64,000 nucleotides of DNA from Perilla frutescens (lineage: Eukaryota; Streptophyta; Magnoliopsida; Lamiales; Lamiaceae). Positions 22,458 to 34,284 of the stretch are shown here, piece by piece; within the stretch, counting starts at the first letter, position 1, and each line of letters begins with the position of its first letter. The notes beneath the pieces are model-generated. The model was given only the letters and a program-made list of their open reading frames with translations, was not told where the DNA came from and made no database searches. The DNA is taken from positions 40,812,317 to 40,876,316 of the forward strand of contig BRKX01000001.1 of assembly GCA_026008535.1 (NCBI GenBank). The letters are read 5' to 3'. The translations under genes and the position numbers were made by a program.

Positions 22458-22989
22458 TTGAAAAATATATTTAATTTTTTTTTGGAGGATACAAAATATA
22501 TTCAATTATAATAGTTGCATATTTTAAAATTTTTAACATAACTTTGAAAAAGAATTATCATTGCGAAAAAAAAATATTATCATTGATTTTTTTTTTAGCA
22601 TATGTACTTCATTATTATATTAGAGTGCGAATGTGCGATTATGTGGTCCAATTCTCTTATCCACGGGTTGACCCATTTGCCACTCCTTAAATTTGTAACT
22701 AGAGAAGATTATCCTATTCATGCAAAATTTTTTAATTATGAGTTTAGTTCCATACATTGAACATCTAACTATTCTAACTAACGAAAAAATTCTCTCAAAA
22801 AATAAACAAAAAATAGCACAAACCCATTAATTATTAGTGCAAGAACAAAAAAGACATGCCTACACGTTTTCAGACAAATTAGGACATAAAAAATATTGCG
22901 GTTAGACTATGTGGTACCAATAAATCAATTATCCCTCCAAACCAACCCTTTAAAATAAAATTTTAAATTGTTTGACTTGGAGTTGCATG

Positions 22990-23006
22990 TTTGTGAAGGT
23001 CACGTA
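22990..23006 (+). promoter_or_regulatory. Root-hair cis-element (RHE)
   Basis: TTTGTG, a 4-base spacer and TCACGTA fit the published angiosperm RHE consensus WHHDTG-N3/4-KCACGWH at every position. The RHE is bound by RSL/RHD6-type bHLH factors and drives root-hair expression of EXPA7 and EXPA18. It lies 137 bases upstream of the expansin ATG and about 30 bases upstream of the TATA box. Confidence 0.8.
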
Positions 23007-23035
23007 GTACATTACTAAATGTACGATGCTAAAAC

Positions 23036-23043
23036 TATATAAA
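23036..23043 (+). promoter_or_regulatory. TATA box of the expansin gene
   Basis: TATATAAA about 100 bases upstream of the start codon, in the right place for a short 5' leader. Confidence 0.7.
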
Positions 23044-23142
23044 CATCTCATTTCCAAGTCAATTGGACATCACATATTAATTTTGCAGATAATTAAGAGC
23101 TAACAATAGTAGCAAACTATAATTAATTAAGCTAAGGAAAAC

Positions 23143-24633
23143 ATGGCTTCTTTGCTTCATTCATGGCGTCTCTTCATCTTCTTCTTGGTGGCGGCGGTTG
23201 TCGGCGAGGCCGTGTCAGCCAGGTACATCGCCACGCCGGTGTTTCGTCCTACCCCGTGGAAACTCGCCTATGCCACGTTTTATGGCGACGAAACAGCTTC
23301 TGAAACTATGGGTACACATTTATAATTCTATTTAAAATTTACTTCAAGAATTAACAAATTTAACCAATTTTTTTTATTTTTATAAATATTTGTTGGATTA
23401 TTATTGCTTATGGCATGTATTATACGTTTATACTATACAAATGTTCAAAAACGTTAAATTAACGTTATTGAATTTGAGAGGAAACATTTTGTGTGTTGAA
23501 TTCATGAATTGGATGGATGTAGCCTTATTAGTAATACTTCCTCAGTTCTATTTATATATTAGTTCATTTTGAAATTTTACACAAATTTAAAATTGTATTA
23601 ATAAAATAATTACTTGCAGGAGCAAACTTCCTATAGTGTCATATACAATTATGAATTAAGTATAAAATATTTTAACATATTTTAAATTCACATGTAAGAA
23701 TAATTTCAACTAGTAAACCACTAGTGCAATGCACAACAATCAAACATTTGAATTGGACGGTTGCATGCAGGTGGTGCTTGTGGATATGGAAACTTGTTCA
23801 ACAGTGGTTACGGCACCGACACGGCGGCGTTGAGCTCCGTGCTATTCAACAACGGGTACGGGTGCGGGCAGTGTTTCCAGATCCGGTGCGTGAATTCACA
23901 GTGGTGCTATAAGGGCTCGCCGTTCACCACCATCACCGCCACCAATCTCTGCCCTCCCAACTGGTCGCAGGACTCCAACCACGGCGGCTGGTGCAACCCA
24001 CCCCGAACCCACTTTGACATGGCCAAGCCAGCTTTCATGAAGATTGCTCAGTGGAAGGCCGGCATTGTACCCGTCATGTTCCGCAGGTACAGTGCAACAC
24101 GGCATTTAAACGTTACAATTTCAATTATATATCTGTACTTGATAGATGGTGGGTGTAATTGAGGTAAATCAATCATTTCTAATTAAATAGGTGGAGCCCA
24201 TATATGTGAGGAAAATGTACTATGTAAGTCAAGTCATATGGATTCGGGCAGTAAAATGTATTTTGATGATATCATTTTATACACGTGACCTGATGAATTC
24301 TGGTGGATATATTTTTGTAGGGTCCCGTGCATAAGGAAGGGCGGGATCCGGTTCACGTTCCAGGGGAACGGGTACTGGCTGCTGGTGTACGTGATGAACG
24401 TAGGCGGAGGAGGCGACATAGCGAACATGTGGGTGAAGGGCAGCAAGACCGGGTGGATAAGCATGAGCCATAACTGGGGGGCTTCTTACCAAGCTTTCGC
24501 AACTCTTGGGGGGCAGTCGCTTTCATTCAAGATAACCTCGTACACATCTCATGAAACTATCATTGCTTACAACGTTGCCCCTGCTAACTGGCATATTGGC
24601 ATGACTTATGCTTCAAATGCCAACTTCCATTGA
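23143..24633 (+). CDS. Alpha-expansin, EXPA7/EXPA18-like
   Basis: Exons 23143-23311, 23771-24086 and 24321-24633 join in frame to give 265 residues, standard for alpha-expansins. These secreted wall proteins loosen cellulose-xyloglucan contacts without hydrolysis at acid pH. A signal peptide ends near residue 26 (AVSA). The double-psi beta-barrel domain carries GGACGYGNLF, conserved cysteines, the alpha-expansin-specific GGWCNPP insertion (128-134) and the HFD motif at 137-139. The C-terminal CBM63-type domain carries the wall-binding aromatics (YWLLVYVMNVGG, WISMSHNWGASYQ). Closest recalled relatives are the Arabidopsis root-hair expansins EXPA7 and EXPA18 (ATFYGDE, GETMGGACGYGNLFNSGYG-type start). 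The RHE in the promoter agrees with root-hair expression. Start chosen as the first ATG giving a signal peptide. Confidence 0.95.
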
Positions 24634-24837
24634 TTCATCATTAAATGTATTGCATTTCATGCTCTCTTTTTTTGTCATGTGTAAGCTATAGTTTTACCTT
24701 TTTTTTTTTTTTTTGGTAATTGGTTTTGAAGGGAATGGCTCACTCGTACTGATCGATCGATCACGATCATGTAAAGAAGTGGCCATTTTAAATGTCATTA
24801 TGAGAAACGGCATTTGAAATCTGAACAAGACATATCA

Positions 24838-24849
24838 TTCATTCATCAC

Positions 24850-24889
<40 letters not shown>
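24838..24889. repeat. (TA)n microsatellite
   Basis: A TA-rich run with ACATATAT interruptions, about 205 bases after the expansin stop codon. Confidence 0.85.
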
Positions 24890-24890
<1 letters not shown>

Positions 24891-24939
24891 TATTCGTATA
24901 TGGATGTCCGTGTACACAAATTAAAAAAAACTTATATTA

Positions 24940-25310
24940 GATTGTTTAAGGAGTCAAAATCCACGTAGGTGATAGTGAGATGAAATCCTCTGCTACATTT
25001 AAAGTTATTCATTTTTTTATTCTGTTGTTTCTTTGATTTTTGTTGGTTTTGCTTTAGTTTAATTTTACACTTTTTAATTAGGGCTCACTTTCCACAATTA
25101 TGGTATATACTTATTTTTCAATATTTAATTCTATTTTTAATTAATAATTGATTATTTTCTAAAAAAATAATTATATACTCTAATTGGAAAAAGTGAACTC
25201 TAATTAACAAGTAAAATTAAACTAAAATAAAATCAATTGAAATCGAAGAAAAAAAAGAAACACAAATAAAAAACACTACCATCAAAAGTGTGAGTACCAT
25301 AGTACTATAT
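24940..25310. repeat. Fold-back (hairpin) element
   Basis: The left half around TTTAGTTTAATTTTAC (25050-25070) and AATTAGGGCTCACTTT pairs with the right half around GTAAAATTAAACTAAA (25212-25230) and AAAGTGAACTCTAATT. Alignment extends outward for about 100 bases per arm. No clear target duplication. A partial relative occurs at 25460-25560. MITE class undetermined. Confidence 0.6.
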
Positions 25311-25373
25311 ATCATATCAACATTCACACATAATTACATGGATGTATGAAGGATTAATAAGGTCCAAACTCGG

Positions 25374-25754
25374 CGGATGGGATCCTCTATTCCAGATTTG
25401 GTGTTCCAATCCGTATTCCACGATCAAATTTATGAGGTTTTCTTCCATTTTTTTCATCAATTTTAATTTATTATGTTTTAGTTTAATTTTATGATTGTTT
25501 TTAAGGTTCACCCCACCCAATTAGGGTTTATAATCATTTTTTTAGTATTTAATTTTCAAAGAAATGATTATTATGGTTGATTATTTTAAAAATATGATTT
25601 ATAATTTTTAAAATTTCAATTTTTTGTTGATAGATGTGACTAGGTCGATATGTTATAATTAGTTTTTATTTTTATAATATCTATTATTAAACTTGTTAAA
25701 TCGATCATGAAATACGGGTTGAAACACCAAATTTAAAATAGAGGATCCCATCCC
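25374..25754. mobile_element. MULE-type MITE, 381 bp
   Basis: Inverted termini CGGATGGGATCCTCTATT and (from the right) GGGATGGGATCCTCTATT, continuing through TTTGGTGTT-CAA-CCGTATT. Target duplication CAAACTCGG / CAAACTGGG at 25365-25373 and 25755-25763 (8 of 9). Non-coding interior. Confidence 0.85.
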
Positions 25755-25972
25755 CAAACTGGGATGTGAGTACCATACTATATACCCTGTCTGTGTAAAC
25801 ATACCGTTGATTATCTACCAAATATATAGTTTATTCAATATAGCATATAATAGACATAATTTATGAAAAAACAAATATTACAACTAAATTGAGGCTTCTT
25901 TTATACTCAACTGACGACTCACAAACTAATACATGTTGGTGCAACATTATATATACATTATATATTCCTCTT

Positions 25973-26300
25973 AGGGATAATCTAATGATGGAGTAGTGTA
26001 AATTTAAGGTTAAATGTTTTAAGTTCGAATTTCACCATCAACACCAATAGGTGTGAGCCTATCAAACATGATGTTTCAATTAAGTGTGGTTTACCTCTCT
26101 TATTTGGTTTGCAAGCTATTACACAGGAGTGACAAGTGTGGTTTACCTCTCTTACTTGGTTTGTAGACTATTACACAAGGTTTACCCAGTACTAAGTGTG
26201 GTTTACCTTTCTTATGTGGTTTGCAGGCTTTCACAAAGAAATATGGTTTAGCCAGTGCGCACCTCGGTAGCAGTTGCAGGATTACCCTCGATATAAATAT
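25973..26300 (+). mobile_element. tRNA-derived SINE, copy 3, with triplicated tail
   Basis: The + strand start AGGGATAATCTAATGATGG and the box B-like AGTTCGAATTT (about 26032-26042) match the minus-strand copies at 2391-2844. The end (CCAGTGCGCACCTCGGTAGC, then the complement of the 2640 tail) also matches. The middle segment beginning AAGTGTGGTTTACCT is repeated three times in tandem (about 26081, 26134 and 26199), which makes this copy longer than the others. Confidence 0.75.
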
Positions 26301-27183
26301 ATATCGGCAAATTACTCTTTAATGGGCGCTTTTTTCAAAAAGTAACAACTTTTTCAAAATTAACAAAACATTACCAATTTTTCAAAAAAATTGAAAATCT
26401 AACATTTGATCAATTTTATGATTTAAAAATCGTGCGTAAATGATTGTGTTTTAAGATTTTTCTAACATAATGATTTTTTTACGCGGTTGGGGAGATATAA
26501 ATATTTTTTTTAGGTAAAGGAAATAGAAATATTAAAATAAAATGAATTGGATATCATTTTTAGGTCGTAAAACTGATCAAATTAGATTTGTAAATTTTTG
26601 AAAAAATGATTACTGTTTTGTTAATTTTTAAAAAATACGTTACTTTTTAAAGGGATAAGGTCCAATTTGACCCCTAAACTATTTTCCAATGAGCATTCTA
26701 ACCCTTAAACTAAATTTGGTCCCAGTTAGCCCATTGAACTTTCAAACTCAACTCAATTAGCCCCTTGAACTTTTGAACTTGGCCCAGTTAGCCACTTGAA
26801 AATAAAATGTTTTGTTTTGATTGTTTAAAATAAAATAAAAAATAAAGAAAAATCCATAACTATTATTCCCACCAAAAAATATGAATATACGAGAATTTCT
26901 CATTCAACATGTCCAAATATATATAAGCTAGCATAATTTGATGAAAAATATAAATTAATGAATTAATTGAAATCACATTATCACAAATTAATTCACTATA
27001 AATACAATCCGAAAAATACTTCATTTTTTATGTATGTATATATTAAATTATACTATATGGATTTCAGGAATGAAAGTCTATATATTCTAATAAATATATT
27101 ATATTAAATAAATTATGTATAATATACTTATAACGTTGATTATATTATAATAAATTATTAATGTCTATAAATTAATCAATTTA

Positions 27184-27222
27184 ATATAGACCATTATATA
27201 TATATATATATATATATATATA
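27184..27222. repeat. (TA)n microsatellite bordering nested elements
   Basis: A TA run that reappears at about 29142-29180 between the two nested elements and, degenerate, at 32145-32155. The elements appear to have inserted in TA repeats. Confidence 0.85.
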
Positions 27223-29137
27223 GGTGAGCTTTAGTATGTGAACTAGAGGGTGTGTGTAATTTGTGGACAAATCTTGGCCATTAAACTCTTAAGATCAAGA
27301 GATATTATTAATTTATTGTGAAGATGCTTTTTTACAGATTTCAAATGCACTAGGGCTAAAATTGTACAATTAACTTTTTTGTATTTTTGGTTGTAGCACG
27401 GAATTTGGGAAGGAAAATTACATCATCTTTCATATCAAAACGGATTTTCTAATTGGAAATTTCGATACTTAAATTGATTATGATAATCGTTTTTTCTAGC
27501 ACTGTTTTTTGAGATTACACAATTAAAAAAAATATATGCTTGCATAATTGTCGATCTTTGTGAATTTGTTTTTAAGTTTTCTGGTGTTGAGGTGTTCCTT
27601 CGATGGGATTCTCAATTGAACCCCGTGAATGACAAAATGAAGAGCAAGAAGAGGCATTGGAGAGAAAACAAGTGATAACCTATTAAAATAATCAAAATAT
27701 TTCGTTTCTTTATTATTTATCATATCTGATTAAACTTTTCGACTAATGCTATTTATTACGTTTGAATTGCTATTTTTTAAAAAAAATTAGGAGTTTTATT
27801 ATTTTGTTGTGATTACCTTTGATTATGGATCGGTACTCATCCACACACTTAAAATGCGAGATAATTTTTGATAGATGTTATTTATCACTTTTGTATACTT
27901 TTTTTCATCTTTTATATTGTTGTTTTTCATTTTTCTAATTATTTATAGTTTTGACGATTGCAATTAAGCTGGGTTGCATTGGTATTTTTTCTAGTTTTAT
28001 AGTGTTACCGATATTTTGTTGTTAACTTTGTAAATTAATGATTACAATTAGAGTAGCTTTATACTTTTATTTTTATAGTTTTGTTGAATGATATTTAAGG
28101 TTTCTATAGTGCTTTATTTCAACTTTTATATTATTTTATATTTTTTTTGGTAGTTATGTATTGTTTTGATAACTAATGGTTTTATGTGTTTGTAGTGCTT
28201 TTTTAATTTTTAAAAGTCAGCACTAAGAAGTGAGAAAAAAACACTAGGAAAAAGATAACTAGCATGACAAAAAACTATTTTTAATTCTATGAGTAACATG
28301 AAAATATATGCATCAACGTGATTTATTCCCAAAAATTAAAAATCAGCACTAAGAAGTCAGAAACAAACACTAGGAAAAAGATAAATAGCATGCCAATAAA
28401 CTCTTTATGGTTAGCATGATTAACTCCCAAAAAATAAAACATAAAATAAAACACACATGTTAATCAAATAAAATAACATCATGCGATATATAACGAAGAA
28501 TATTTAAATATATTCATAATATTTAAATAAAATCAGAACATATTTTTACGGTGCTACCAATGCTCTTTGCGTTGCTGTTTCTCCAATTCATATAGTATTG
28601 CTACTTTTTTTACGGCTTAAGAACGTGTATAATCATTAATATTCATAGTTTACTAAAAATAAAATAGTTATAATAATGACATTTTTTTATTTTTTATGGC
28701 CTTTTCCCCTTTGGTGTAGTGCTGTTGTTTATTTTTCATAGTAACAACCCTGTATGGACCATTACTTGCCATTTGTATGAAGCTGATATATTGATAGATA
28801 AGTGGGAGTAAATATACTGACAGATAAATAATGGACCATTGATCGTAAACTCATGATGAAAATGGCGATAAAATCTGAAAAGAAAACATTTAGTAAAAAG
28901 TGTTTTTTTGTCATCATATATGTTATTTAATATGTAATAATGAATCACTTTAAAACCGTTACTACCAAATATAATAAAAATCAATTGTACAATTTTAACC
29001 TTCAGTGCATCTGAAATTGAAAAAATAACATTTTTATATCTTTCATCATTGATTAATAATGTCCATTGATCTTAAAAAATAAATGGATAGGATTTGTTCA
29101 TAAATTACACATGGGACATGTGTTCACAAATGAATGA

Positions 29138-29142
<5 letters not shown>
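27221..29142. mobile_element. Nested MULE-like element A, 1.9 kb
   Basis: Inverted termini around TAGGTGAGCTTTAGTATGTG and (from the right) TAGTTTCATTCATTTGTGAAC extend about 150 bases inward, with shared words such as TGTAATTT, AAGATCAA and AAAATTGTACAATT. The ends lie in TA repeat, so the target duplication cannot be read. The interior has no recognisable protein. At 28216-28400 a segment beginning TCAGCACTAAGAAGT occurs twice in tandem (unit about 130 bases). Confidence 0.75.
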
Positions 29143-29183
<41 letters not shown>

Positions 29184-29699
29184 AATGGATCAAGTGAGAA
29201 CCAAAGCCCCATGTGAGAACAAAAAACCAATCTCATCCATAAATCTAGTTGATTTGAGCGGTCTGAATTGCTTCAAATTTTCGGTGGTAATCTTGTAATT
29301 TTTGATAAATTTTAGGGTTGTGAGGTTATTTATGTAATTTGATAATTCTAATTAGAGCATGTGAGCTTCTTTTCTTTCTTCTTCCCGTAAGTTTTCTCTC
29401 TCTGATTTTCCTCCTTTTCTCCTTCTCGTAAGCTCTCTCTCTTGTCTTCTTTCTACTTCTCGTAAGTTCTCTCTCCCCCTCTTTCTTCATGTAGTTATTC
29501 TTTATGTGAGTTTTTTTTATTCGCTATTCTTGGATGAAGACGCCGGGTAAAAATACGAGTGTTGTACTTTTCCTGAATTTTTTTAATTGATTTTGTTTTT
29601 GATTTGTTCGATAATATCGATGAAGTTGATTAAGTTGAACTTTTAAATTTTCACGATCAATATGTGGTTACAGTTCTGCAGATTAGTATATCTCTGCAC

Positions 29700-31940
29700 A
29701 TTTGTTAGCATCACAACATGAGTTATTAGAATTAGAGACATTATTAGCATTATGAAACTAGTTATTAGTATTGTAAAAATAAATGAGTATTAACGAGAGT
29801 ATTTGCACGAGGAACACTGTATTAACACTACTATTACATGTTTTAGCACTGCTGTAGATTAGTTTTAGCACTACTGTGACCATTTTTAGCATGATCGAAG
29901 AATATATTTTTTTTAGCATTAACGTGATTAGTTGTATATTTTTTAATGTGCAAATTGTGTTGGCTCCATTTTGGAGTTTTCTCCTGGATTTTCTGAATTT
30001 TATACATCTAACTGTGAACCATCTATGAAGCCTGCATTGAGCAAAACTTTTCTTACTTTGGATGTTGGTATAACCTTTTACAAGGTTTATGCTTCATCAT
30101 GTGGATTTGATATTCGTTTGTCTACTACAAAGAGGTCTAAAGATGATACTATAGTTTGGAAGTATGTTGTGTGTAACCACGAGGGACTTAAGAACACATC
30201 GGTTGATTTTGGTGAAACATCGAAGAAAAAAAGACGTCGTCTGTTTAAGAGGACTTGCTGTATGGCTAGGATAGGGTTGAAGTATATTGGTTCTGATGGG
30301 TACACTGTTAGACTATTTGAAGACATTCACATTTTCTTGTTTTAGATACACATAAATAGTTTATAAATCTGAATAGGAATATAGACCCTTCACATCAAAG
30401 TTTTATTCTGAACTGTGCTCTGCTTTTACATTTGATTATGAAGTTAACAAGAATGATCCGTTGAGATGTCTGTTTTGGGCTGATCCAATATCAAGAAGGA
30501 ACTTTTCGTTATTTGAGTATGTTGTGTCATTTGATGCAACATATAGGACTGGCATGCTAGTCTACTTATTATTTAGATTGCCATTCTATGATTTTAACAT
30601 TTCCATACGAAATTTTAGCATTGGTAGTTGAAGTTTTAGCACTTTCATTTCCTTTTTTTAGCATTGGTAGTTGATGTTTGAATATTTGGTAGGTGACAAT
30701 GTTAGCATTTGTAGTCTTTTTTTTATGATGAGAAAGACATTGTAATAACAGATATTTGTGATCTTTTATATGTTGGCAGGTATTCAATGATTTTTGCACC
30801 CTTTACTGGAAAGGACAATCATGGGAGGTTTGTCACCTTGGGAGTTGCTTTAATGTTGGGTGAGGATGCTGAATCTTATTCTTGGGTTCTTCAGAAATTC
30901 AAGGACTGTATGGATTATTTTTTGAATTTTATGAGTTGTCTGCACCTAGTGAAGTTGAGGTGCTTCCACCTGACTGTGTGAAGACTAAAGGTAGTGAAAA
31001 TCGTATAAAATCAAAAGAAGATGCAAACGCTGAATGCAAAAAGAAACCTTTAAGGACCTGCAAGAAGTGTAACAAAAAATGCAGTCATGATTCTAGAAAC
31101 TGCGGGAAGATTAGATATAATTTTTTTTGTACTTCTCATACTCATTTTTTATTAATGCTACTAATATTCTTTTCTGTAATGCTATACACATAGTTGATAT
31201 TCTTTTTTGCATTGCTAATAAAGAGTTTAATAATGCTAATAAGAGTGTCTGTACTGCTAATATAATTCTTTATACTGCTAATATGCCCTTTACTTTAAGG
31301 ATAATGCATTAAATTTAGTTATTAACATGATAAAAGTAATGAACAACAGTGTTAAATAAAATTCTAAGATCATTTATGCTAATGGTAAATAAAGTGTTAT
31401 CGTAATGCTAAAAAGAGAGATGACAGTGCTAAAATTCTAAAACGATAGTGCTAAGAAGCAAGAAAATGTGCAGATAAATCACAGATTGACAACAGTTGTA
31501 GATTTACCAAAAAAATAAAAAATGAAGCTACTAAATCATCATGAAATAATGCTAAGGTGAGATTTATGACATTGCTAATTTAATAAAACTGTAATGACAT
31601 TTGTTCATGATTGTGTTTTATAATTTAATGATAATGCTAAAATGAGATATGGTGATGCAAATATAGTTAACAATAATGCTAGTACCACAAATCACATTTG
31701 TTGGTTTGTAATTACCATGACAAGTTTTTTATCACAATGCTAATAAAAAGGTTATGTTAATGCTAAAAATGAGAGATTGCAGTGCTAATAGTGGTTGCAC
31801 TATATTGATAATTCAACAACATGTAACAGTGTTTGTTCATTGTTTTTTTACAATGCCGATGACATTTTTTTATGCTAATGATAAAAAAGAGTCATGCTAA
31901 AATAAGTCATGGCAATGCAAAAATAGGAAATGACAATGGT
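29700..31940. repeat. TTAGCA / TGCTAA hexamer arrays
   Basis: Left of and inside the transposase remnant (29700-29930, 30590-30720) the hexamer is written TTAGCA, about ten copies. Right of it (31200-31930) it is written TGCTAA, about sixteen copies, spaced 15-60 bases apart. The arrays are thus in inverted orientation relative to the element's centre. Confidence 0.75.
29950..31120 (+). pseudogene. Decayed FAR1/FHY3-type MULE transposase
   Basis: Three remnants on one strand. 29971-30345 encodes a FAR1 DNA-binding (WRKY-GCM1 zinc finger) domain, seen as YKVYASSCGFDIRL, then WKYVVCNHEG, KRTCCMARIG and YTVRLFE. 30440-30555 encodes the start of the MULE transposase domain, LFWADPISRRNFSLFEYVVS followed by FDATYRT, which carries the first catalytic Asp. 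30781-30905 continues with MIFAPFTGKDNHGRFVTLG. A 225-base insertion rich in TTAGCA separates the last two. After about 30905 the coding jumps to a C-terminal CCHC-like knuckle (CKKCNKKCSHDSRNC), so the second Asp, the Glu and the SWIM finger are missing. FAR1-type proteins include both transposases and host light-signalling factors; this one is transposon-borne and dead. Confidence 0.8.
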
Positions 31941-32508
31941 AAAACCCTAAATTATGAGTATTCATATATTTTCAAAATTTCCGATTTTACCCTTAGTAAG
32001 ATTCAGGGGCAGCGAATTTTTGACATTATTACGATAATGCCACTGTTTCAAATTTTAAATTTGGGCCGTTATTATAGGGAGATTGGATGATAGAGATTGG
32101 TTCTTAATTTTCATAGAGGTATGGTTCTCTCTAGAACCACTCCCTATAGATATAATCATAATTATGGTCAATCCTATGTTTATATTTTCAATTTTAGTGG
32201 TTTAATGTTTTAATATGTGATAAATAAAATGACAATTTATGTACTCTTAAAATTATTCATAAGAAAATGTTTCATTTTTTATTACTGTTATGTATATAAT
32301 TTTTTTTATTTATTTAGAAATAAGTGAAATAAAATTATTTATCTTTGGGGAGGTTAACTTGGTCAAATTCAATAGTTTGAGAGGTTAATGAGCTGAGTTC
32401 AATAGTTTTAGAGGCTAATCTAAACTGAATTTAATTTAAGAGTCAGAATGCTCCTTGACTCCTTGTGAAATAATTTAGGGTCAAATTACACCTTATTCCT
32501 TTTTTAAA

Positions 32509-34284
32509 AGAGTCTAGAATATAAGTGTTAAAATATAATTTTCTATAATATTGAAAAACACTTGTCAACATCACATGATCATTAGTGTTCGGACATGAAA
32601 AGACGTAACGGATATGAAAATTTCTTATTGTTAAACTTCAAACTCTATCAGTTTCAAGAGTTTTGTGATATTAAGAAATGTTGGCCTTCGAATTCTGTCG
32701 GGTCGTTTTGGTTTCTTATTTTGGGCTTTTTTCCTAATTAGCCTGGTCTATTTCGAATTAGGAATTATATATATGAACTCCCTAATCTTAAGCTAGTTCC
32801 GTATTCTCCTTTATTTATTCTGAACTTTAGTCAGTTTTGTAAAATTATCCTGATTTTAAAATATGTAAAAAAATAGGTAAACTTTACATTTTTGCAAAAA
32901 TGCTGTCTTATGATTTAATTTCGAGTATTTGATTGCTGATAAGGCAAGTTGGAATATAGTGTGTAAAATGATGCAGAAATCATACTTAATCTCAATATAT
33001 AAAATAATATGATTATATTTTCAATATCATTTTAAAGGCTGAATTTGAATGTACTTTATTCGCAACCTGAGACTAGAAATTGAATTTGAGAAAATATTTT
33101 TACAAAAAATTGAAAAAGTTTAGGTATCTTTTTAAGTTCATGACACCTTTCTTACATTTCTTTATAACAAGAACGTTGATCAATTAAATCAGTACTGATC
33201 TAAAAAAAATACACACATAAATAATGAAATTAAGAGATAGGAAGCAATTAGGTACTGTAATTGAATAATTGGAAGGAAAATAATTAAGCAAGAATGTAAT
33301 GGTCCCCATTAGAAGAAGCGATGTTGATGCATGGGTAGCCCACAAAGTGGTTGGAGTGGGGGACATGTAATCACAACACACAATCATATTAATTATTATA
33401 TATATGTATACAGTATGTATATGTTTGATTAATTATTAAATATATATAGTGTGTATATGTTTGATGATTAATTATTATCTCCAAACACAGTACTACTTCA
33501 CCTTCACTCTCAGCATCGATCCCATCCATCATTCCCTTTTTCTGCCTACTTTTGACTTCAATTATAATCACACCCACGCTCCCTAAATCATTCCCCCTCA
33601 CACCATTATTCACATTCTTTACATTAATTATATTCACCAAGTCATGCACTGCATTTTAAGGCAAGCATTCACAATATTGTAATTTTAAATTAAGATTATG
33701 AAAAAGGGAGATGCCTCGATTATCATCCAATTTTATAGAGCCCAATATTCCGATAAGCGAGTGGTTTGGGATTATTCTTTTTGGGCATCAAATTATTTCC
33801 TACTTAATTAGGGGAAAACTGTTTTCTTGCTTGTATCCTAATTTATGAACCTTTTAATCTTTGATGTGTATATGCTTATTGATGATCATGATAATGGACT
33901 ATCTAGCTACTAATACACGTGGTGTACGCTTTAAGCATATATATAATTATTTCATCCATAATTATCATCTCTAGTGCTATAGCTTAACCAAAAAAATACA
34001 CTCAAATCAAACGTCTTCCTAAGTAGCCAATGTTGATCAAATTATCCCCCTAATTGAATCTACTTTCTATTTTTCTCCTAATAATTCATCTCAAACAAGA
34101 AAAGGTTCAGCTCTGGACCTCTGCTAATCTCTCTCTCTCTCTCTCTCTCTCTCCAAAGAGAACAACCAATTGGGAAACACTGACAACGTCCCTTCCAAAA
34201 TCTCCTCGAATTCTTCACACAAAAATATCAAATCAAGCATAAGCCAACATTCCCAACAATATTTCTGTGATCAAGAATCAATAA
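32509..34284. other. Intergenic DNA and DUF1191 promoter
   Basis: No supportable gene. A (CT)n tract lies at 34128-34153 in the probable 5' leader, 130 bases before the DUF1191 ATG. Such pyrimidine tracts are common in plant leaders. Confidence 0.6.

Larger units (their letters stand above)
29181..32144. mobile_element. Nested MULE-like element B, 3.0 kb, FAR1-type
   Basis: The termini GGGAATGGATCAAGTGAGAA and (from the right) GGGAGTGGTTCTAGAGAGAA are imperfect inverted repeats that also share AACCAATCTC-ATC. The flanks are TATATATAT and TATAGATAT, compatible with a 9-bp duplication. The element carries a broken FAR1/MULE transposase and dense TTAGCA/TGCTAA hexamers on both sides of it. Confidence 0.78.
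26652..32499. mobile_element. Outer MULE-like element, interrupted by two others
   Basis: Long inverted termini: GGGATAAGGTCCAATTTGAC on the left and, from the right, GGAATAAGGTGTAATTTGAC. Both then read CCCTAAA-TATTT, GAGCATTCT and so on, alignable for roughly 150 bases. Target duplication CTTTTTAAA / TTTTTTAAA (26643-26651 and 32500-32508, 8 of 9). Most of the 5.85 kb is nested: the elements at 27221-29142 and 29181-32144 sit side by side within it, leaving only about 0.9 kb of original non-coding element. Confidence 0.82.

Noticed and set aside
33389..33649. 86-codon minus-strand frame, possible small peptide gene
   Set aside because: No signal peptide or recognised peptide motif; the flanks are simple TA-rich repeats.
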